Assembly: GCF_003987215.1 (NCBI RefSeq)
Contig: NZ_PIPW01000002.1
Location: 62,001 to 126,000, forward strand
DNA: 64,000 bases
Reading direction: 5' to 3'
DNA from: Pseudidiomarina halophila
GTDB taxonomy: Bacteria > Pseudomonadota > Gammaproteobacteria > Enterobacterales > Alteromonadaceae
Part shown: in pieces, positions 30,223-46,610 of the stretch
Layout of the letters: every line of letters starts with the position of its first letter
Numbering within the stretch: position 1 is the first letter of the stretch
Made by a program: the position numbers and the translations under genes
The notes under the pieces: generated by a model
Told to the model about the DNA's origin: nothing
The model's input: the letters and a program-made list of their open reading frames with translations, nothing else
Databases searched by the model: none

Positions 30223-30258
30223 ATTTTACGGTAAAACCGTCTGTGGCAAAAGCTCAGC

Positions 30259-33587
<3,329 letters not shown>

Positions 33588-33726
33588 ATATGGTCTCCTG
33601 ATTTTCAGATTGCGCTCGGTTAGCGTATGATTCGTAATCACACTATGTCGTGATACAAGTAGTGACAAAGAGTTTGGCCCGATTAGGCCAATTTTTCAAT
33701 GATTTTTTAAACGAGCGTTTGAAATT

Positions 33727-35727
33727 ATGTGGTTAATTCGAACTACAGCATGTGCGCTTCTGTTTACAGCGGTTTTTTCTACAGCGCTATTCCCGAGCGA
33801 CACTCAAGCTGAGCCAAAAATTCACGATCCCTTGTTAAATGGGGGCGAACAGCGCGAATTACAACGCCAGCTGTTTGTGAAAGCCGAGTACGCAGCGAAA
33901 CGCGGTCGATTAAACGAATACAATCAGCTCCTCGATGAATTGCGCGGCTACCCGTTACTGCCTTATCTGGAGCTGGAGCGGCTGCTGCAAGTCGGCTACG
34001 TCGCCAACGAAGAACGGGTGCTGGAGTTTTTCGAGGTATTGGATAATACCCCCCTCGACTGGCAATTGCGTTACCCCTGGCTTGATTATCTGGCCCGAAA
34101 CAACGAACAACAGCGCTTTCTGCGCGACTTCATTTATCCTGGACGACTGGAGCACCGTTGTTATTTCTGGCGCTTTAGTTTGCAGCAGGGAACTCAGCCT
34201 GAAGCTGCGGTGATGCGGGCAGTCGACCAATTATGGCTAACCGGGGAGTCGCTGCCGAAAGCCTGTGACCCATTGCTGGCGACCTGGGCGAAAGCAGGGC
34301 ATCGTACGGAAGATAAAGTCTGGCAGCGGGCGAAGCTGGCAGCTGAAGATGGTAAACATACATTATTGCCATACCTGGCCAGTCTGGTAACGGCTCCGAC
34401 TAACGCACTGATTGATAGTTATCATCAGGTACGCCGCAATCCGGCCAATCTGGTACGTGAGATCGATGATTTAGCGAAGCTACGTGGCGCAGCGGCAGAG
34501 CGCGCGGCAAGTATTGTGACTTATGGGTTAGGGCGGCTTATCTGGCGTGATCCGGATGTTGCTATCCGAACTCTGGGTGAATTGCCTGATGCCATTCCGT
34601 TGACTGCGAGTCAGCGCACTGAATTGGAACAAAAGTTTGCCGTTGCATTAAGTGCCAAAGACCATCCTGCAGCAGAGGAGTGGCTGGCACAGTTGCAAGC
34701 AAATGAACACACTGCAGCCACCTTACAGTGGCAGCTCGCTGAGTGGGTCCGGGAAGGCAACTGGCAAGCATTAATTGATAACCCCGCAGCTAAAATTGGG
34801 ATAAACAGCGAACAGGATCAGTGGTTTTACTGGCGTGGCCGAGCCTATGAAGAGCTGGGGCGGCACGAGCAGGCAGAACGTGATTTTCAACATATCGCCG
34901 GGCAGCGTAGCTATTACGGTTTTCTGGCAGCAAGCAAGTTGCAGCTGCCGTTGCAGCTGGCGCGAGAACGCATCAATTACAGCGATGATGAAATGACAGC
35001 GATTCGTTCACTTGATGCAGTACAACGGGCCTATGAGTTTTTACAGCTGGAGCGCTACATCGAGGCGCGTCGCGAGTGGTATCAGTTGCTACAGGGGGCG
35101 GAGCCCCGGCAACAGGAACTGTTGGCGGTGCTTGCATCGCAGTGGGGATGGCACGATCAGGCGATCTACACTTTGGGCCAACTTGGAGAATTTGGCGCTA
35201 TCGAGCAACGTTTCCCGTTAGCCTATGCGGATGAACATCGTACCCATTCTGAAACGGCAGGAATAGCGCCGGACTGGGCCTTTGCTGTCTCGCGTCGCGA
35301 AAGTGCATTCCGGTTTGATGCGTTTTCCCATGCTGGTGCACATGGATTGATGCAATTACTGCCCAGTACAGCGCGCTACATCGGACGGCGTGATTATGCG
35401 CGGCATGATCTGCAAACGGCGGGCGTCAATATTCGTCTGGGCACGCGTTATTTAGCTGACTTAAAACGCCGTCTTGGTGATAACTGGGTGGTAGCTACAG
35501 CGGCCTACAACGGTGGCATTTATCGTGTTATCGATTGGATTCCACAACAGCCGATGGCGATTGACCGCTGGGTTGAGACCATTCCCTACCGGGAAACGCG
35601 CGATTACGTAAAAAATGTACTCGCCTACCAGCAGATCTATTTGATGCTGGAGAACCCTGGACAGCCGGTGAATCGTTTTAGGGAACTGACGGATATGAAA
35701 ATAAGTAAGTCCTTGCTGGGGCTATAA
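33727..35727 (+). CDS. slt: soluble lytic murein transglycosylase
   Basis: 666 residues with a signal peptide (TTACALLFTAVFSTALF). A long alpha-superhelical region precedes the C-terminal lysozyme-like SLT domain: PDWAFAVSRRESAFRFDAFSHAGAHGLMQLLPSTAR has the catalytic Glu (about residue 525), then NIRLGTRYL and TAAYNGG. It is an Slt70-type periplasmic enzyme cutting glycan strands with 1,6-anhydro ends. Confidence 0.93.
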   Translation: MWLIRTTACALLFTAVFSTALFPSDTQAEPKIHDPLLNGGEQRELQRQLFVKAEYAAKRGRLNEYNQLLDELRGYPLLPYLELERLLQVGYVANEERVLEFFEVLDNTPLDWQLRYPWLDYLARNNEQQRFLRDFIYPGRLEHRCYFWRFSLQQGTQPEAAVMRAVDQLWLTGESLPKACDPLLATWAKAGHRTEDKVWQRAKLAAEDGKHTLLPYLASLVTAPTNALIDSYHQVRRNPANLVREIDDLAKLRGAAAERAASIVTYGLGRLIWRDPDVAIRTLGELPDAIPLTASQRTELEQKFAVALSAKDHPAAEEWLAQLQANEHTAATLQWQLAEWVREGNWQALIDNPAAKIGINSEQDQWFYWRGRAYEELGRHEQAERDFQHIAGQRSYYGFLAASKLQLPLQLARERINYSDDEMTAIRSLDAVQRAYEFLQLERYIEARREWYQLLQGAEPRQQELLAVLASQWGWHDQAIYTLGQLGEFGAIEQRFPLAYADEHRTHSETAGIAPDWAFAVSRRESAFRFDAFSHAGAHGLMQLLPSTARYIGRRDYARHDLQTAGVNIRLGTRYLADLKRRLGDNWVVATAAYNGGIYRVIDWIPQQPMAIDRWVETIPYRETRDYVKNVLAYQQIYLMLENPGQPVNRFRELTDMKISKSLLGL

Positions 35728-35732
35728 GTATT

Positions 35733-36362
35733 ATGACTGAGTATTGGATACCGGCTGCGACCTGTATTGATGAACTTGAAATTAAACACAGTCGCTTCAT
35801 AACTTCTGTGCAACAGGTCACCTCGGCCGCTGAACATCAGGCACATATTCGTGCTTGCCAGCAGCAGTGGACGGGGGCGAACCATTACTGCAATGCGGCG
35901 ATTACGAGTGCGCCGGACGACAGTCAAAGTTATGTCATGAGCGACGATGGCGAGCCCAGCGGCACTGCCGGCCGGCCGATGTTGAATGTGCTGCTTAACA
36001 GCGGTATTGGGGAAGTATCTGTGGTGGTGGTGCGTTACTTCGGTGGCGTAAAGCTAGGTACCGGAGGATTACAGCGAGCCTACACCCAAGCGACGCTGAA
36101 TGCACTCGAGTGCACCCCTAAACACGCAAAAATAGTTCGCAAATCTGCCTGTTTACACTACGATTATGCCGATCAAAAAGTTGTCACGCATTGTTTGGCA
36201 CAGTACGATGCCATTACAGAACAACAAGAGTTTGCCGCAGCTATTGAGCAGCATATTGCGCTGCCTGAAGAGGATTTCGAAGCCTTGGCGGCGGCATTAA
36301 AAAATGCGACACAAGGGCGTGTCACACTAAAACGTCAAACTGGGGATAATTCGTGCGCCTAA
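35733..36362 (+). CDS. yigZ: IMPACT/YigZ family protein
   Basis: 209 residues. The N-terminal UPF0029 domain shows the conserved KHSRFITSV, SDDGEPSGTAGRPML and RYFGGVKLGTGGLQRAY, then a small C-terminal ferredoxin-like domain. The biochemical role is uncertain (IMPACT relatives act in translation control). Its end overlaps trkH by 10 bases, as in E. coli where yigZ precedes trkH. Confidence 0.93.
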   Translation: MTEYWIPAATCIDELEIKHSRFITSVQQVTSAAEHQAHIRACQQQWTGANHYCNAAITSAPDDSQSYVMSDDGEPSGTAGRPMLNVLLNSGIGEVSVVVVRYFGGVKLGTGGLQRAYTQATLNALECTPKHAKIVRKSACLHYDYADQKVVTHCLAQYDAITEQQEFAAAIEQHIALPEEDFEALAAALKNATQGRVTLKRQTGDNSCA

Positions 36363-37804
36363 GAAGTATTCTTCGTGTACTGGGGCTATTGATCTGCCTG
36401 TTCAGCGTCACGCTGCTGCCACCCGCAGCTGTTGCCTTAATCTATGGGGACGGTGGCGGTTCTGCATTTACCCTGGCTTTTGCCATAAGTTTGATTATTG
36501 GTTTTTTGGTTTGGTACCCGAACCGCACCCAAAGTACTGAGCTTAAAATCCGTGACGGTTTCCTACTCACTGTGCTGTTCTGGACTGTACTGGGTATGGT
36601 CGGCGTCATGCCGTTATGGTTCGCACAAGAGCTTCCTTTATCCTTTACCGATGCTGTCTTTGAGTCTTTTTCCGGACTGACGACAACTGGGGCAACGGTA
36701 ATCCAGGGCCTGGAAACCCTGCCGCATAGTATCTTATTTTATCGCCAGCAACTGCAGTGGCTCGGTGGCATGGGTATTATCGTATTGGCGGTGGCAATAT
36801 TACCGATGCTCGGTATCGGCGGCATGCAGCTGTATCGCACCGAGATCCCGGGACCGCAAAAAGACGCCAAAATGACACCGCGTATTGCCGATACCGCAAA
36901 GCATCTTTGGTATATTTACGTCGCCCTCACGGCGGCTTGTGCAGTGGCGTATCGTTTGGCAGGTATGGGATGGTTTGATGCCATTAGTCATTCCTTCTCG
37001 ACCATAGCGGTGGGGGGATTCAGTACCTATGATGCCAGCATGGGTCATTTTGACAGCAGCACCATCAACACCATTTGCGTGGTGTTCCTGCTGCTCTCAG
37101 CCATTAACTTCGCAATCCATTACACGGCCATCACGGGTCGAACATTGATGAGCTATTTACGTGATCCTGAGGTCAGAGCCTTTTTAGGTATTCAGGCGAC
37201 GCTGGTTTTCGTGGTTTTTGCTGCGGTACTCGTTCACGACCAGTTTAGTGATACCGGAACAGCCTTCAATCAGGCGATGTTCCAGGCGGTTTCGATCAGT
37301 ACCACCGCGGGCTTCGCGACCACCGACTTCGCGTCATGGCCGTTGTTTTTGCCCATCCTGCTTATTTTCGCCAGTTTTATCGGGGGCTGTGCCAGTTCAA
37401 CAGCAGGCGGTCTGAAAGTTGTACGGGTGGTGTTGTTATTCCGTCAGGGGGTGCGTGAGCTTAATCGTTTGGTTCATCCCGCCGGCGTCTACACGGTTAA
37501 ACTCGGGAACAGGATTTTGCCACAACGTGTGGTTGAAGCGGTTTGGGGCTTCTTCGCGGCATATGCGCTGGTATTCGTGGTGGTCATGTTAGGTTTGCTG
37601 GCCACCGGGCTTGACGATATTACCGCGTTTTCAGCGACCGCGGCCTGTCTGAATAATCTTGGTCCGGGCCTGGGTGATGTCGCGGCGAATTATGCGACGA
37701 TTCCCGACGCCGCGAAATGGTTGCTGGTGGTGGCTATGCTCTTCGGCCGGCTTGAAGTGTTCACCATCCTGGTGTTGCTGACCCCCACATTCTGGCGCTC
37801 TTAG
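36353..37804 (+). CDS. trkH: Trk potassium uptake system membrane subunit TrkH
   Basis: 483 residues, GTG start within the 3' end of yigZ. The four-fold pore repeats are visible: [36 protein letters not shown] and [11 protein letters not shown]; their glycines line the K+ filter. It works with the cytoplasmic TrkA gate, here encoded convergently right after it. The trkH and trkA stop codons share bases (TTAG). Confidence 0.96.
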   Translation: MRLRSILRVLGLLICLFSVTLLPPAAVALIYGDGGGSAFTLAFAISLIIGFLVWYPNRTQSTELKIRDGFLLTVLFWTVLGMVGVMPLWFAQELPLSFTDAVFESFSGLTTTGATVIQGLETLPHSILFYRQQLQWLGGMGIIVLAVAILPMLGIGGMQLYRTEIPGPQKDAKMTPRIADTAKHLWYIYVALTAACAVAYRLAGMGWFDAISHSFSTIAVGGFSTYDASMGHFDSSTINTICVVFLLLSAINFAIHYTAITGRTLMSYLRDPEVRAFLGIQATLVFVVFAAVLVHDQFSDTGTAFNQAMFQAVSISTTAGFATTDFASWPLFLPILLIFASFIGGCASSTAGGLKVVRVVLLFRQGVRELNRLVHPAGVYTVKLGNRILPQRVVEAVWGFFAAYALVFVVVMLGLLATGLDDITAFSATAACLNNLGPGLGDVAANYATIPDAAKWLLVVAMLFGRLEVFTILVLLTPTFWRS

Positions 37805-39177
37805 AAGAACAGGGCGCTTGGCTGGAACAGGCGTTCCACTTCCCGCACGTACTTTTTGTCCACTAAGAACAGAATGACATGGTCATCAGCATGCAGCACA
37901 GTATCGTCGTGGGCAATCATAACCTGGTTGCCGCGGACAATAGCGCCAATGGTGGTTCCGGGTGGTAACTTAATCTCACTAATCGATTTACCGATGACTT
38001 TTGAGGTTTTTTCATCACCGTGGGCAATAGCTTCGATGGCTTCGGCAGCGCCCTTACGCAACGAGTAAGCATTTACAATGTCACCCTTACGAATTAGTGA
38101 TAACAGTGCTGATACAGTGGCGCGCTGAGGTGAGATCGCAATATCAATCACATCATCCTGAACCAAATCGACGTAGGCCTGACGTTGAATCAGCACCATG
38201 GTTTTTTTCGCACCCATCTTCTTAGCCAGCATGGCAGACATAATGTTGGCTTCGTCGTCGTTGGTGACTGCAATAAACACATCGACGTCTTCGATATGCT
38301 CGTCGCTTAGTAAGCGACTTTCCGAAGCGTCACCTTCGAGAATGGTGGTATGGCGTAATTTTTCGTTAAGCATCTCGCCGCGGCTGAGGTTTCGTTCAAT
38401 CAGTTTTACATGGTGATTTTCTTCCAGCAGCCCGGCCAGACCAGCGCCAATGTTGCCTCCGCCCGCGATCATTATGCGTCGGTACTGATGCTCCAGCTTC
38501 TGCATTTCTTCCATAACCATACGCACGTAACGTGTATCGGTAATGAAAAAGACTTCATCTCCGGCTTCGATAATGGTGGTACCCATAGGTCGAATCGCCC
38601 GACCTTGACGGAAAATAGCTGCTACCCGAGTTTCGACATTGGGCATGTGTTCTTTTAGCGACGAAATCGCGTGACCTACCAGCTTACCCCCATAATAGGC
38701 CCGAACGGCAACCAGGCTCGCGCGGCCGCCGGCAAATTCCATTACCTGCAGTGCGCCAGGGTAATCGACCAGACGTTTAATGTATTGAGTAACTTGTTGT
38801 TCTGGCGAGATCGTGTGATCCACGGGCACGTCATCTTTGTGGAACAGCTGGTCTTTGAAATCGATGTATTCTTCTGAACGAATCCGGGCAATGCGCTTTG
38901 GTGTGCGGAACAATGTGTAAGCGATCTGGCATGCCATCATATTGGTTTCATCGCTTGGCGTAACAGCGATAAGCATGTCGGCATCTTCACAGCCGGCGTT
39001 GCGCAGCACCCGGGGGTGAGCACCGTGGCCATGAACCGTGCGGATATCGTACCGATCGGAAAGTTCGGCTAAACGGCCCGGGTCGGTATCGACAACTGTA
39101 ATATCGTTATCTTCACCGACTAAGTTCTCCGCCAGCGTACCACCGACTTGTCCACCGCCAAGAATCACTATTTTCAT
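37801..39177 (-). CDS. trkA: Trk system potassium uptake regulatory subunit TrkA
   Basis: 458 residues with two RCK modules: [23 protein letters not shown] (NAD binding) and the second Rossmann unit [19 protein letters not shown], each followed by a TrkA-C domain. It gates TrkH by nucleotide binding. It follows rsmB with an ATGA overlap in the fmt-rsmB-trkA run. Confidence 0.96.
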   Translation of the reverse strand: MKIVILGGGQVGGTLAENLVGEDNDITVVDTDPGRLAELSDRYDIRTVHGHGAHPRVLRNAGCEDADMLIAVTPSDETNMMACQIAYTLFRTPKRIARIRSEEYIDFKDQLFHKDDVPVDHTISPEQQVTQYIKRLVDYPGALQVMEFAGGRASLVAVRAYYGGKLVGHAISSLKEHMPNVETRVAAIFRQGRAIRPMGTTIIEAGDEVFFITDTRYVRMVMEEMQKLEHQYRRIMIAGGGNIGAGLAGLLEENHHVKLIERNLSRGEMLNEKLRHTTILEGDASESRLLSDEHIEDVDVFIAVTNDDEANIMSAMLAKKMGAKKTMVLIQRQAYVDLVQDDVIDIAISPQRATVSALLSLIRKGDIVNAYSLRKGAAEAIEAIAHGDEKTSKVIGKSISEIKLPPGTTIGAIVRGNQVMIAHDDTVLHADDHVILFLVDKKYVREVERLFQPSALFF

Positions 39178-40478
39178 TGTTGCTTTTCCACAATTGCGTA
39201 AAAGAAGCCATCACCGTCCTGCTCACCGGGAAGCCGTTGCCAGCAGCTTGCACCGTCGGGTGCTGTAGGCATGGAGTGAGCGTCCTGATGACGCTGACAG
39301 AATGCCTCTATTTGCTTCTGGTTCTCTTCCGGAAGTATCGAGCATGTTGCATAAACTAACCTACCACCAGCACGTAACAATGGCCAGAGGGCATCCAGCA
39401 GAGCCGCCTGAGTTTTGACCAGCGCCGGGATATCATTTGCCCGGCGCAGCCATTTAATATCTGGGTGACGACGGATGACACCGGTGGCGGAGCAGGGGGC
39501 ATCAAGCAAAATACGATCATAAAGTGTACCGTCCCACCATTGTTGCGGTTGGCTTGCGTCGCCGCAAAGAATTTTCGCATTAAGCTGCAGCCGGGTAAGA
39601 TTTTCTTCGACTCGTGCCAGTCGTTGCGCATCTATATCAAGAGCATGGACTTCAGCTGTGGGTATTTGCTCAAGGATATGCGCAGTTTTTCCACCCGGAG
39701 CCGCACAACAGTCGAGCACGCGTTGCCCGGGCTCAGTCGTTAACAATGAAGCTGCATACTGGGCGGAACAGTCCTGCACCGAAAACCACCCCTCTGAGAA
39801 GCCCGGGAGTTGACGAACGTCAACGGCTTTTTGCAGTTTCAGTGCGCTGGGTAATCCGGCAACAGCGTCTGCCAGCAAGAGCTCATCATCGTAACTAGTT
39901 AGTGCCTCACGAAACTTAGCGACGCTGACTTGCTGTGTATTGACCCGCAACCATAGCGGCGCCTGCAAATTATTGGCATTAAATATTGCCTCTGCCTGCT
40001 CCGGGTAGGCGGCTTTGATTGCGTCAGCAAGCCAGCGCGGATGGCTGTGTTGTAACTCGGAATTTGCATTCAGGTCGGCTAGCACGGCTTCACGCTGACG
40101 CTGTAAATTGCGCAATACAGCGTTGACCAGACCCTTCTGGCGACGCTTTTTAAGTAATTCTGTGGCCTCTACTGTAGCAGAAACAGCCGCGTGGTCGGAG
40201 GTTCCCATAAGCAATAGTTGGTAAGCGCCCACTAACAGTAGATGATGAAGTATCGCAAGGTCTTTTTTCAATGGTTTGGCAAGAAACTTAGTCAGTGCAG
40301 CATTCAGTAAGGGCAAGTTGCGCAATACACCAAAGCACAATGACTGCACCATTGCGCGGTCCCGCGGCTCAAGTTTGGTTGTGTAATCGGGAAGTGCCTG
40401 TGACAACGACCGGCCCTGCTCAAGCACCTGTTCAAGCACTTGTGCCGCAGCAGCTCTGGACTCCGCACCTTTACTCAT
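39174..40478 (-). CDS. rsmB: 16S rRNA m5C967 methyltransferase RsmB
   Basis: 434 residues. It has an N-terminal NusB-like domain ([18 protein letters not shown]), a SAM-binding motif [17 protein letters not shown], and the catalytic cysteines in [16 protein letters not shown] and [12 protein letters not shown]. Overlaps fmt by 8 bases. Confidence 0.96.
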   Translation of the reverse strand: MSKGAESRAAAAQVLEQVLEQGRSLSQALPDYTTKLEPRDRAMVQSLCFGVLRNLPLLNAALTKFLAKPLKKDLAILHHLLLVGAYQLLLMGTSDHAAVSATVEATELLKKRRQKGLVNAVLRNLQRQREAVLADLNANSELQHSHPRWLADAIKAAYPEQAEAIFNANNLQAPLWLRVNTQQVSVAKFREALTSYDDELLLADAVAGLPSALKLQKAVDVRQLPGFSEGWFSVQDCSAQYAASLLTTEPGQRVLDCCAAPGGKTAHILEQIPTAEVHALDIDAQRLARVEENLTRLQLNAKILCGDASQPQQWWDGTLYDRILLDAPCSATGVIRRHPDIKWLRRANDIPALVKTQAALLDALWPLLRAGGRLVYATCSILPEENQKQIEAFCQRHQDAHSMPTAPDGASCWQRLPGEQDGDGFFYAIVEKQQ

Positions 40479-41424
40479 TTGCGGCTCCTGGCAGCTGCCC
40501 GCCTACCGGAAACCAGTCCGCGCGCGCATTCAGGAAGTCTCCTGCGGGCATCGCTTTTTTGCCCTGGGGTTGTAATTCGGTAATGCATAGCGCTTGCTCA
40601 ACGGTTTGGATCAGGATGCCTTCTTTGTCCGCCGAGAGTACAGTGCCAGGTTCACAACTGGCGTCGCCTTCAACAACCTCAGCGCGCCAGATCTTTACCG
40701 TACCGCCACAACTTTCCAGCCACGCCATTGGCCACGGATTAAACGCCCGTACCCAACGCTCCAACACCGCAGCGGGCTGTTGCCAGTCGAGCTCGGCTTC
40801 TTCTTTGCTTAACTTCTGTGCGTAGGAAACCTTGGCTTCATCCTGGGTCTGAGCTTGTTTTAGGTAGGCAGGCAGGTCGCTGAGCGTTTCCAGTAACGCA
40901 GCGGGGCCAAGCTCGGCGAGCTTGGCGTAAAGTGATGAAGAGGTGTCGTCACTGTTAATAGCAACCTCTTTGCTTAATAAGACTGGACCTGTATCTAAGC
41001 CTGCTTCCATTTGCATAATGGCAACGCCAGAATGGCTGTCACCCGCCCAGATAGCCCGTTGAATCGGAGCCGCGCCGCGCCAGCGTGGCAGCAATGAACC
41101 GTGCACATTGATACAGCCCAGTTTAGGTATGGTTAGCACGGCGGCCGGTAGAATTAATCCGTAAGCCACTACTACCATAACATCGGCGTGATAGCTTGCC
41201 AGCTGTGCCTGGGCATCGGGGCCTTTCAGCGATTCCGGCTGCTCGACGGGTAAATTATGCGTCAGTGCCAACTGTTTAACGGCACTGGCCTGAAGTTTCT
41301 TGCCGCGGCCCGCCGGGCGATCCGGTTGCGTATAAACGGCAACGACTTCGTGTTCATCACAGTTAAGCAGTGCAGCTAAATGGCCTGCGGCAAAATCTGG
41401 AGTGCCTGCAAAAACAATGCGCAT
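40471..41424 (-). CDS. fmt: methionyl-tRNA formyltransferase
   Basis: 317 residues. It begins MRIVFAGTPDFAAGHLAALL and contains the formyl-binding region with NVHGSLLPRWRGAAPIQRAI and GVAIMQMEAGLDTGP. It formylates initiator Met-tRNA; paired with def, which removes the formyl group, as in most bacteria. Confidence 0.97.
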   Translation of the reverse strand: MRIVFAGTPDFAAGHLAALLNCDEHEVVAVYTQPDRPAGRGKKLQASAVKQLALTHNLPVEQPESLKGPDAQAQLASYHADVMVVVAYGLILPAAVLTIPKLGCINVHGSLLPRWRGAAPIQRAIWAGDSHSGVAIMQMEAGLDTGPVLLSKEVAINSDDTSSSLYAKLAELGPAALLETLSDLPAYLKQAQTQDEAKVSYAQKLSKEEAELDWQQPAAVLERWVRAFNPWPMAWLESCGGTVKIWRAEVVEGDASCEPGTVLSADKEGILIQTVEQALCITELQPQGKKAMPAGDFLNARADWFPVGGQLPGAANE

Positions 41425-41427
41425 GGT

Positions 41428-41934
41428 TTAAACCGCATCCAAACGAGCTTCTTTCTCTAGCTTTTTGCGAATCCGGCTGCGTTTAAGCGGCGATAAATAA
41501 TCGACGAAGAGTTTGCCGTTCAGGTGATCAATCTCGTGCTGAATGCAGATCGCCAGCAAACCTTCAGCGTTCATTGTGAAGGTTTCGCCATTACGGTCGA
41601 GGGCTGTAACAGTGATTTTTTCAGCACGTTCCACCTTGGCGTAAACGCCCGGAAACGATAAACAACCTTCTTCATTTGCGAACAAGCCGTCTTTCTCTGT
41701 AATCTCTGGATTGATAAAAACTAACGGCTCGTTCTGATCTTCGCTACAATCAGCAATGAAAAGTCGTTTATGTACATTGACTTGTGTTGCCGCAAGGCCT
41801 ACACCATTAGAGTCGTACATAGTTTCGAACATTGCGTCGATTGTTTCGCGCAAACTATCATCTACACTAGTAACTGGTTCTGCGACGGTGCGTAAACGCT
41901 CGTCTGGATACTTTAAAATAATTAAATTAGTCAT
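41428..41934 (-). CDS. def: peptide deformylase
   Basis: 168 residues, true start [21 protein letters not shown] at 41934 (an in-frame extension to 42036 is leader). All three motifs are present: [18 protein letters not shown] with the metal-binding Cys, and [13 protein letters not shown] with both His ligands. First gene of def-fmt-rsmB-trkA. Confidence 0.97.
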   Translation of the reverse strand: MTNLIILKYPDERLRTVAEPVTSVDDSLRETIDAMFETMYDSNGVGLAATQVNVHKRLFIADCSEDQNEPLVFINPEITEKDGLFANEEGCLSFPGVYAKVERAEKITVTALDRNGETFTMNAEGLLAICIQHEIDHLNGKLFVDYLSPLKRSRIRKKLEKEARLDAV

Positions 41935-42015
41935 AACTCGTCTTTCGTTAGTTTCATCTTTGCCAATTTTAACGTAATTTGGGGATGAAAACACGAGTTT
42001 ACAATGGAGCTCAAC

Positions 42016-43125
42016 ATGGCTACCTGGCGATTCCAAGCGATTGCGGTCATCGGTTTATTGTTATTACCTTCAGCAGCAGCGTCCGCGCCCCAGGAAAATG
42101 GCACGGCTGCGACCTCAACCACCAGCGGTGATGTCATCCGTTTGCGCGAAGATGCGCCGCGCGAATACGTGGTTAAAAAAGGCGATACCCTGTGGGATAT
42201 ATCTGAACTTTACTTAAATGATCCATGGCACTGGCCAGAGCTCTGGCGGTTGAATGATGATATCAGCAATCCCCATTTGATTTACCCGGGCGACCGGCTT
42301 TATCTGAGCTGGGTTAATGGCCGGCCGCAACTTAGTCGCAAAGAATTCCGCGCGATGAGTCCTGAAGGGGTAATTGAGCCCAAAGGTAACCCGATACCAA
42401 CTTTTGATCGGGAGGCTTTAACGCCATTTATCGATGAGCACCACATCGTTAGTGCAGCAGAACTTGCAACGATGCCACGAATACTTGGTGATAATCGCGG
42501 TGCACCAAGGCTTAACGGAATAGCACCGGTTTACATCGATGGCAACGTGGAACTCGACGAAAAATATCGCATTTTTACTCCAGTCGATCAACTGGGTGAC
42601 TTTTCGTTGTTGCGAGATGTGGCGGGGGTACGTATTACCTTCCACCATGGAGAAACGATCGAAGGGGATGTAATAAAGCCTAAGCGCGAAATACGTCGTG
42701 GAGACGTTGTTATACCTCACCAACCAACACCAATCCCTGAGGTGATTAAAGCGACGTCTGGTGCGCCGGTAGACGGATATATTGTCGCCACACTAAACGA
42801 CCAAAACAAAAGTGGGAAGTACGATATTTTAGTAATCGATAAAGGTAGTAATAATGGTGTCGAGATTGGCCAAATGTACCAGGCTTTGCGACCCGGCATA
42901 AAGGTCTTCACTGAAGATAGAGTGCCGGAAGCGGTAAATCCCTATAAGCCCAGCGACGACCTTTCACGACTGTGGCGGGAAACTGTTACTTTGCCACCAC
43001 ATGCGACATCGGAGCTTTTGGTGATTAAAGTGTACCCTGATTATAGTGTGGTTATCGTGGTTGATGCCAACGAGTGGCTTGAAGTTGGAGCTTATTACGT
43101 ACCGAAGCAACTTGCTTCCGATTAA
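42016..43125 (+). CDS. secreted LysM-domain protein
   Basis: 369 residues with a signal peptide ([19 protein letters not shown]) and one LysM domain at about 50-98 ([20 protein letters not shown]...[11 protein letters not shown]), which binds peptidoglycan. The remaining 270 residues form a conserved domain without known activity. The ATG at 42016 follows GGAGC; another at 42004 is less likely. Genes of this type lie upstream of dprA in many gammaproteobacteria. Confidence 0.9.
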   Translation: MATWRFQAIAVIGLLLLPSAAASAPQENGTAATSTTSGDVIRLREDAPREYVVKKGDTLWDISELYLNDPWHWPELWRLNDDISNPHLIYPGDRLYLSWVNGRPQLSRKEFRAMSPEGVIEPKGNPIPTFDREALTPFIDEHHIVSAAELATMPRILGDNRGAPRLNGIAPVYIDGNVELDEKYRIFTPVDQLGDFSLLRDVAGVRITFHHGETIEGDVIKPKREIRRGDVVIPHQPTPIPEVIKATSGAPVDGYIVATLNDQNKSGKYDILVIDKGSNNGVEIGQMYQALRPGIKVFTEDRVPEAVNPYKPSDDLSRLWRETVTLPPHATSELLVIKVYPDYSVVIVVDANEWLEVGAYYVPKQLASD

Positions 43126-43158
43126 AGTTTAACCAAATCACCAGCACAAGGATGTGCG

Positions 43159-44196
43159 ATGCAAGCCTCACTTTTAGAAGCTTTAACCCTGGCCCGGGTA
43201 ACGGGCCAGGATCGACGTAAAATACGCAAACTCAGCAGTTTTGCGGCCGGCAAATCTATACTGGCTAATCATGAAGCAGCGGTATCAGCTGATGATCAGC
43301 GACAAACGGAACAGTGGTTGAGCCGCGGACAGCGACGCATCATTCACTGGTTTGAGCCTGACTATCCAGAATCCCTCAGGAACATTTCACAGCCGCCGCT
43401 GGTGCTGTTTGTGGCGGGCGACGCGAGTTTGTTGCAGACGCCTCAGGTGGCATTGGTCGGCAGCAGAAAGGCAAGTCCACCGGGGCAAAGTACAGCGAGC
43501 TTTTTTGCCGAACATTTAACCCATGCCGGTTTGCTGGTTAGCAGTGGCCTCGCCCTGGGTATTGATCGCGCGGCTCATGAGGCTGCACTGAGCGTCGGAC
43601 CTACGCTTGCCGTGCTTGGCACCGGTCCTGATCACTTTTATCCCAGACAACATCGGCAGCTGCAACAACGGATCGAGCAAGGGGGCGTCATTGTCTCAGA
43701 GTTTCTGCCGGGTACAGAGGCACGTCGTGATCATTTCCCCAGACGAAATCGTATTTTAAGTGGCCTGGCATTAGGGGTGCTAGTCATTGAGGCGCAACTG
43801 CACAGTGGCAGTTTATCGACTGCACGCCTGGCGCTTGAGCAAAACCGGTCGCTTATGGCGATTCCAGGTTCCATCTGGGATGAAGGCATGACAGGTAATC
43901 TCAGACTATTGCAACAAGGAGCAGCTCTTGTTACCAGCGTGAAGGATGTCTGCAACGAGTTGAATTTTAAACGACTAACCCCCATCAATGGAGATGAGTA
44001 CGAAAATAAATCAGAGCGGAGCTTGGCAAACCCCGGATTGTTGGCTAATGTGGGCAATGAGGCTACATCGATAGACACTATCGTAGCGCGCAGCGGACTA
44101 CCGGTCGCTGTGGTTTCCGAGCAGTTGGTGTTATTAGAATTAGAGGGGCGAGTGGCTTCAGTCGCCGGTGGTTATATAAAAGTGGGGAGGCGCTAA
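43159..44196 (+). CDS. dprA: DNA-processing protein DprA
   Basis: 345 residues. The Rossmann-fold core shows [53 protein letters not shown] and [15 protein letters not shown], followed by a C-terminal winged-helix domain ([27 protein letters not shown]). It loads RecA on incoming single-stranded DNA during transformation. Confidence 0.95.
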   Translation: MQASLLEALTLARVTGQDRRKIRKLSSFAAGKSILANHEAAVSADDQRQTEQWLSRGQRRIIHWFEPDYPESLRNISQPPLVLFVAGDASLLQTPQVALVGSRKASPPGQSTASFFAEHLTHAGLLVSSGLALGIDRAAHEAALSVGPTLAVLGTGPDHFYPRQHRQLQQRIEQGGVIVSEFLPGTEARRDHFPRRNRILSGLALGVLVIEAQLHSGSLSTARLALEQNRSLMAIPGSIWDEGMTGNLRLLQQGAALVTSVKDVCNELNFKRLTPINGDEYENKSERSLANPGLLANVGNEATSIDTIVARSGLPVAVVSEQLVLLELEGRVASVAGGYIKVGRR

Positions 44197-44198
44197 AG

Positions 44199-44672
44199 AT
44201 GTTTGATATCCTCATGTATCTGTTCGAGAACTTCATCCACTCGGATGTTGAGGTAGTGGTAAACCATGATGAGCTCACTGATGAACTCACGCGGGCGGGT
44301 TTCCGTCAGCAAGAGATTCATAAAGCGCTGGCATGGTTGGAACGCTTGGCCGATCTCCAGGACAGCCAGGTTAAACCTTACCTGAATCGCTCTCAAGGCA
44401 GTACAACACGAGTGTTCACGGCGGAAGAAACGGCGCGCATCGATTGCGCAAGTCGCGGCTTCCTGATTTATCTCGAGAATCTTGGCGTGCTCGATTTCGC
44501 TACCCGCGAAATGGTAATGGACCGCGTGATGGAACTCGATATGGCAGAAGTGACGCTTGACGATCTGAAATGGGTTGTGCTGATGGTGCTCTTTAACGTG
44601 CCAGGGCGCGAAGATGCCTATAATCAGATGGAAGGTTTGTTGTTCGAGGAACCAGAAGGTCTGTTGCATTAA
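44199..44672 (+). CDS. smg: Smg/DUF494 family protein
   Basis: 157 residues, [19 protein letters not shown]..., typical of the Smg family encoded after dprA. All-alpha, acidic, function unknown. Begins 2 bases after dprA and ends flush with the next start. Confidence 0.92.
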   Translation: MFDILMYLFENFIHSDVEVVVNHDELTDELTRAGFRQQEIHKALAWLERLADLQDSQVKPYLNRSQGSTTRVFTAEETARIDCASRGFLIYLENLGVLDFATREMVMDRVMELDMAEVTLDDLKWVVLMVLFNVPGREDAYNQMEGLLFEEPEGLLH

Positions 44673-45068
44673 ATGACCGACAACTTTCTTGAACCTCAGT
44701 CACTGGGCGTACCTTGCCCCCGGTGTGAGAAAGAACTGCAACTGAAGAAAGGCCGCTTTGGACTTTTTGTCGGTTGCAGCGGCTATCCTGACTGCGACTA
44801 TATGACTGCTGCGGACTTCGATCCCGGCACTGATGTCAGTTGCCCTGATTGTCAGGTGGGCAAATTAGTACAAAAGACCAGCCGTTTCGGCCATTCCTTC
44901 TACGCCTGCGATCATTACCCGGAATGTAAGTTTTCCGTTCCGCTGCCGCCTGTGGCAGAATCATGCCCGACATGTGCTTACCCGCTTTTGCTGCGTAAAA
45001 AGACAACAGCCGGCGAGCGCCTTGTCTGTGGCAGTAACGAGTGTGATTACAAATCTAAGATTCGCTAG
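44673..45068 (+). CDS. topoisomerase I-type zinc-finger protein
   Basis: 131 residues consisting of three successive four-Cys zinc ribbons like those at the C-terminus of topoisomerase I: CPRCEKEL-x-GCSGYPDC, CPDCQVGKL-x-ACDHYPEC and CPTCAYPLL-x-CGSNEC. It resembles E. coli YrdD and probably binds nucleic acid. Stop and start codons of smg and this gene are adjacent. Confidence 0.88.
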   Translation: MTDNFLEPQSLGVPCPRCEKELQLKKGRFGLFVGCSGYPDCDYMTAADFDPGTDVSCPDCQVGKLVQKTSRFGHSFYACDHYPECKFSVPLPPVAESCPTCAYPLLLRKKTTAGERLVCGSNECDYKSKIR

Positions 45069-45086
45069 TGAGCAGAGGATTCCAGC

Positions 45087-46557
<1,471 letters not shown>

Positions 46558-46610
46558 TCAGCCGTGGTCATAGGTTGAGCTAACGCTGGATATTCTTAAG
46601 AACAGACACC

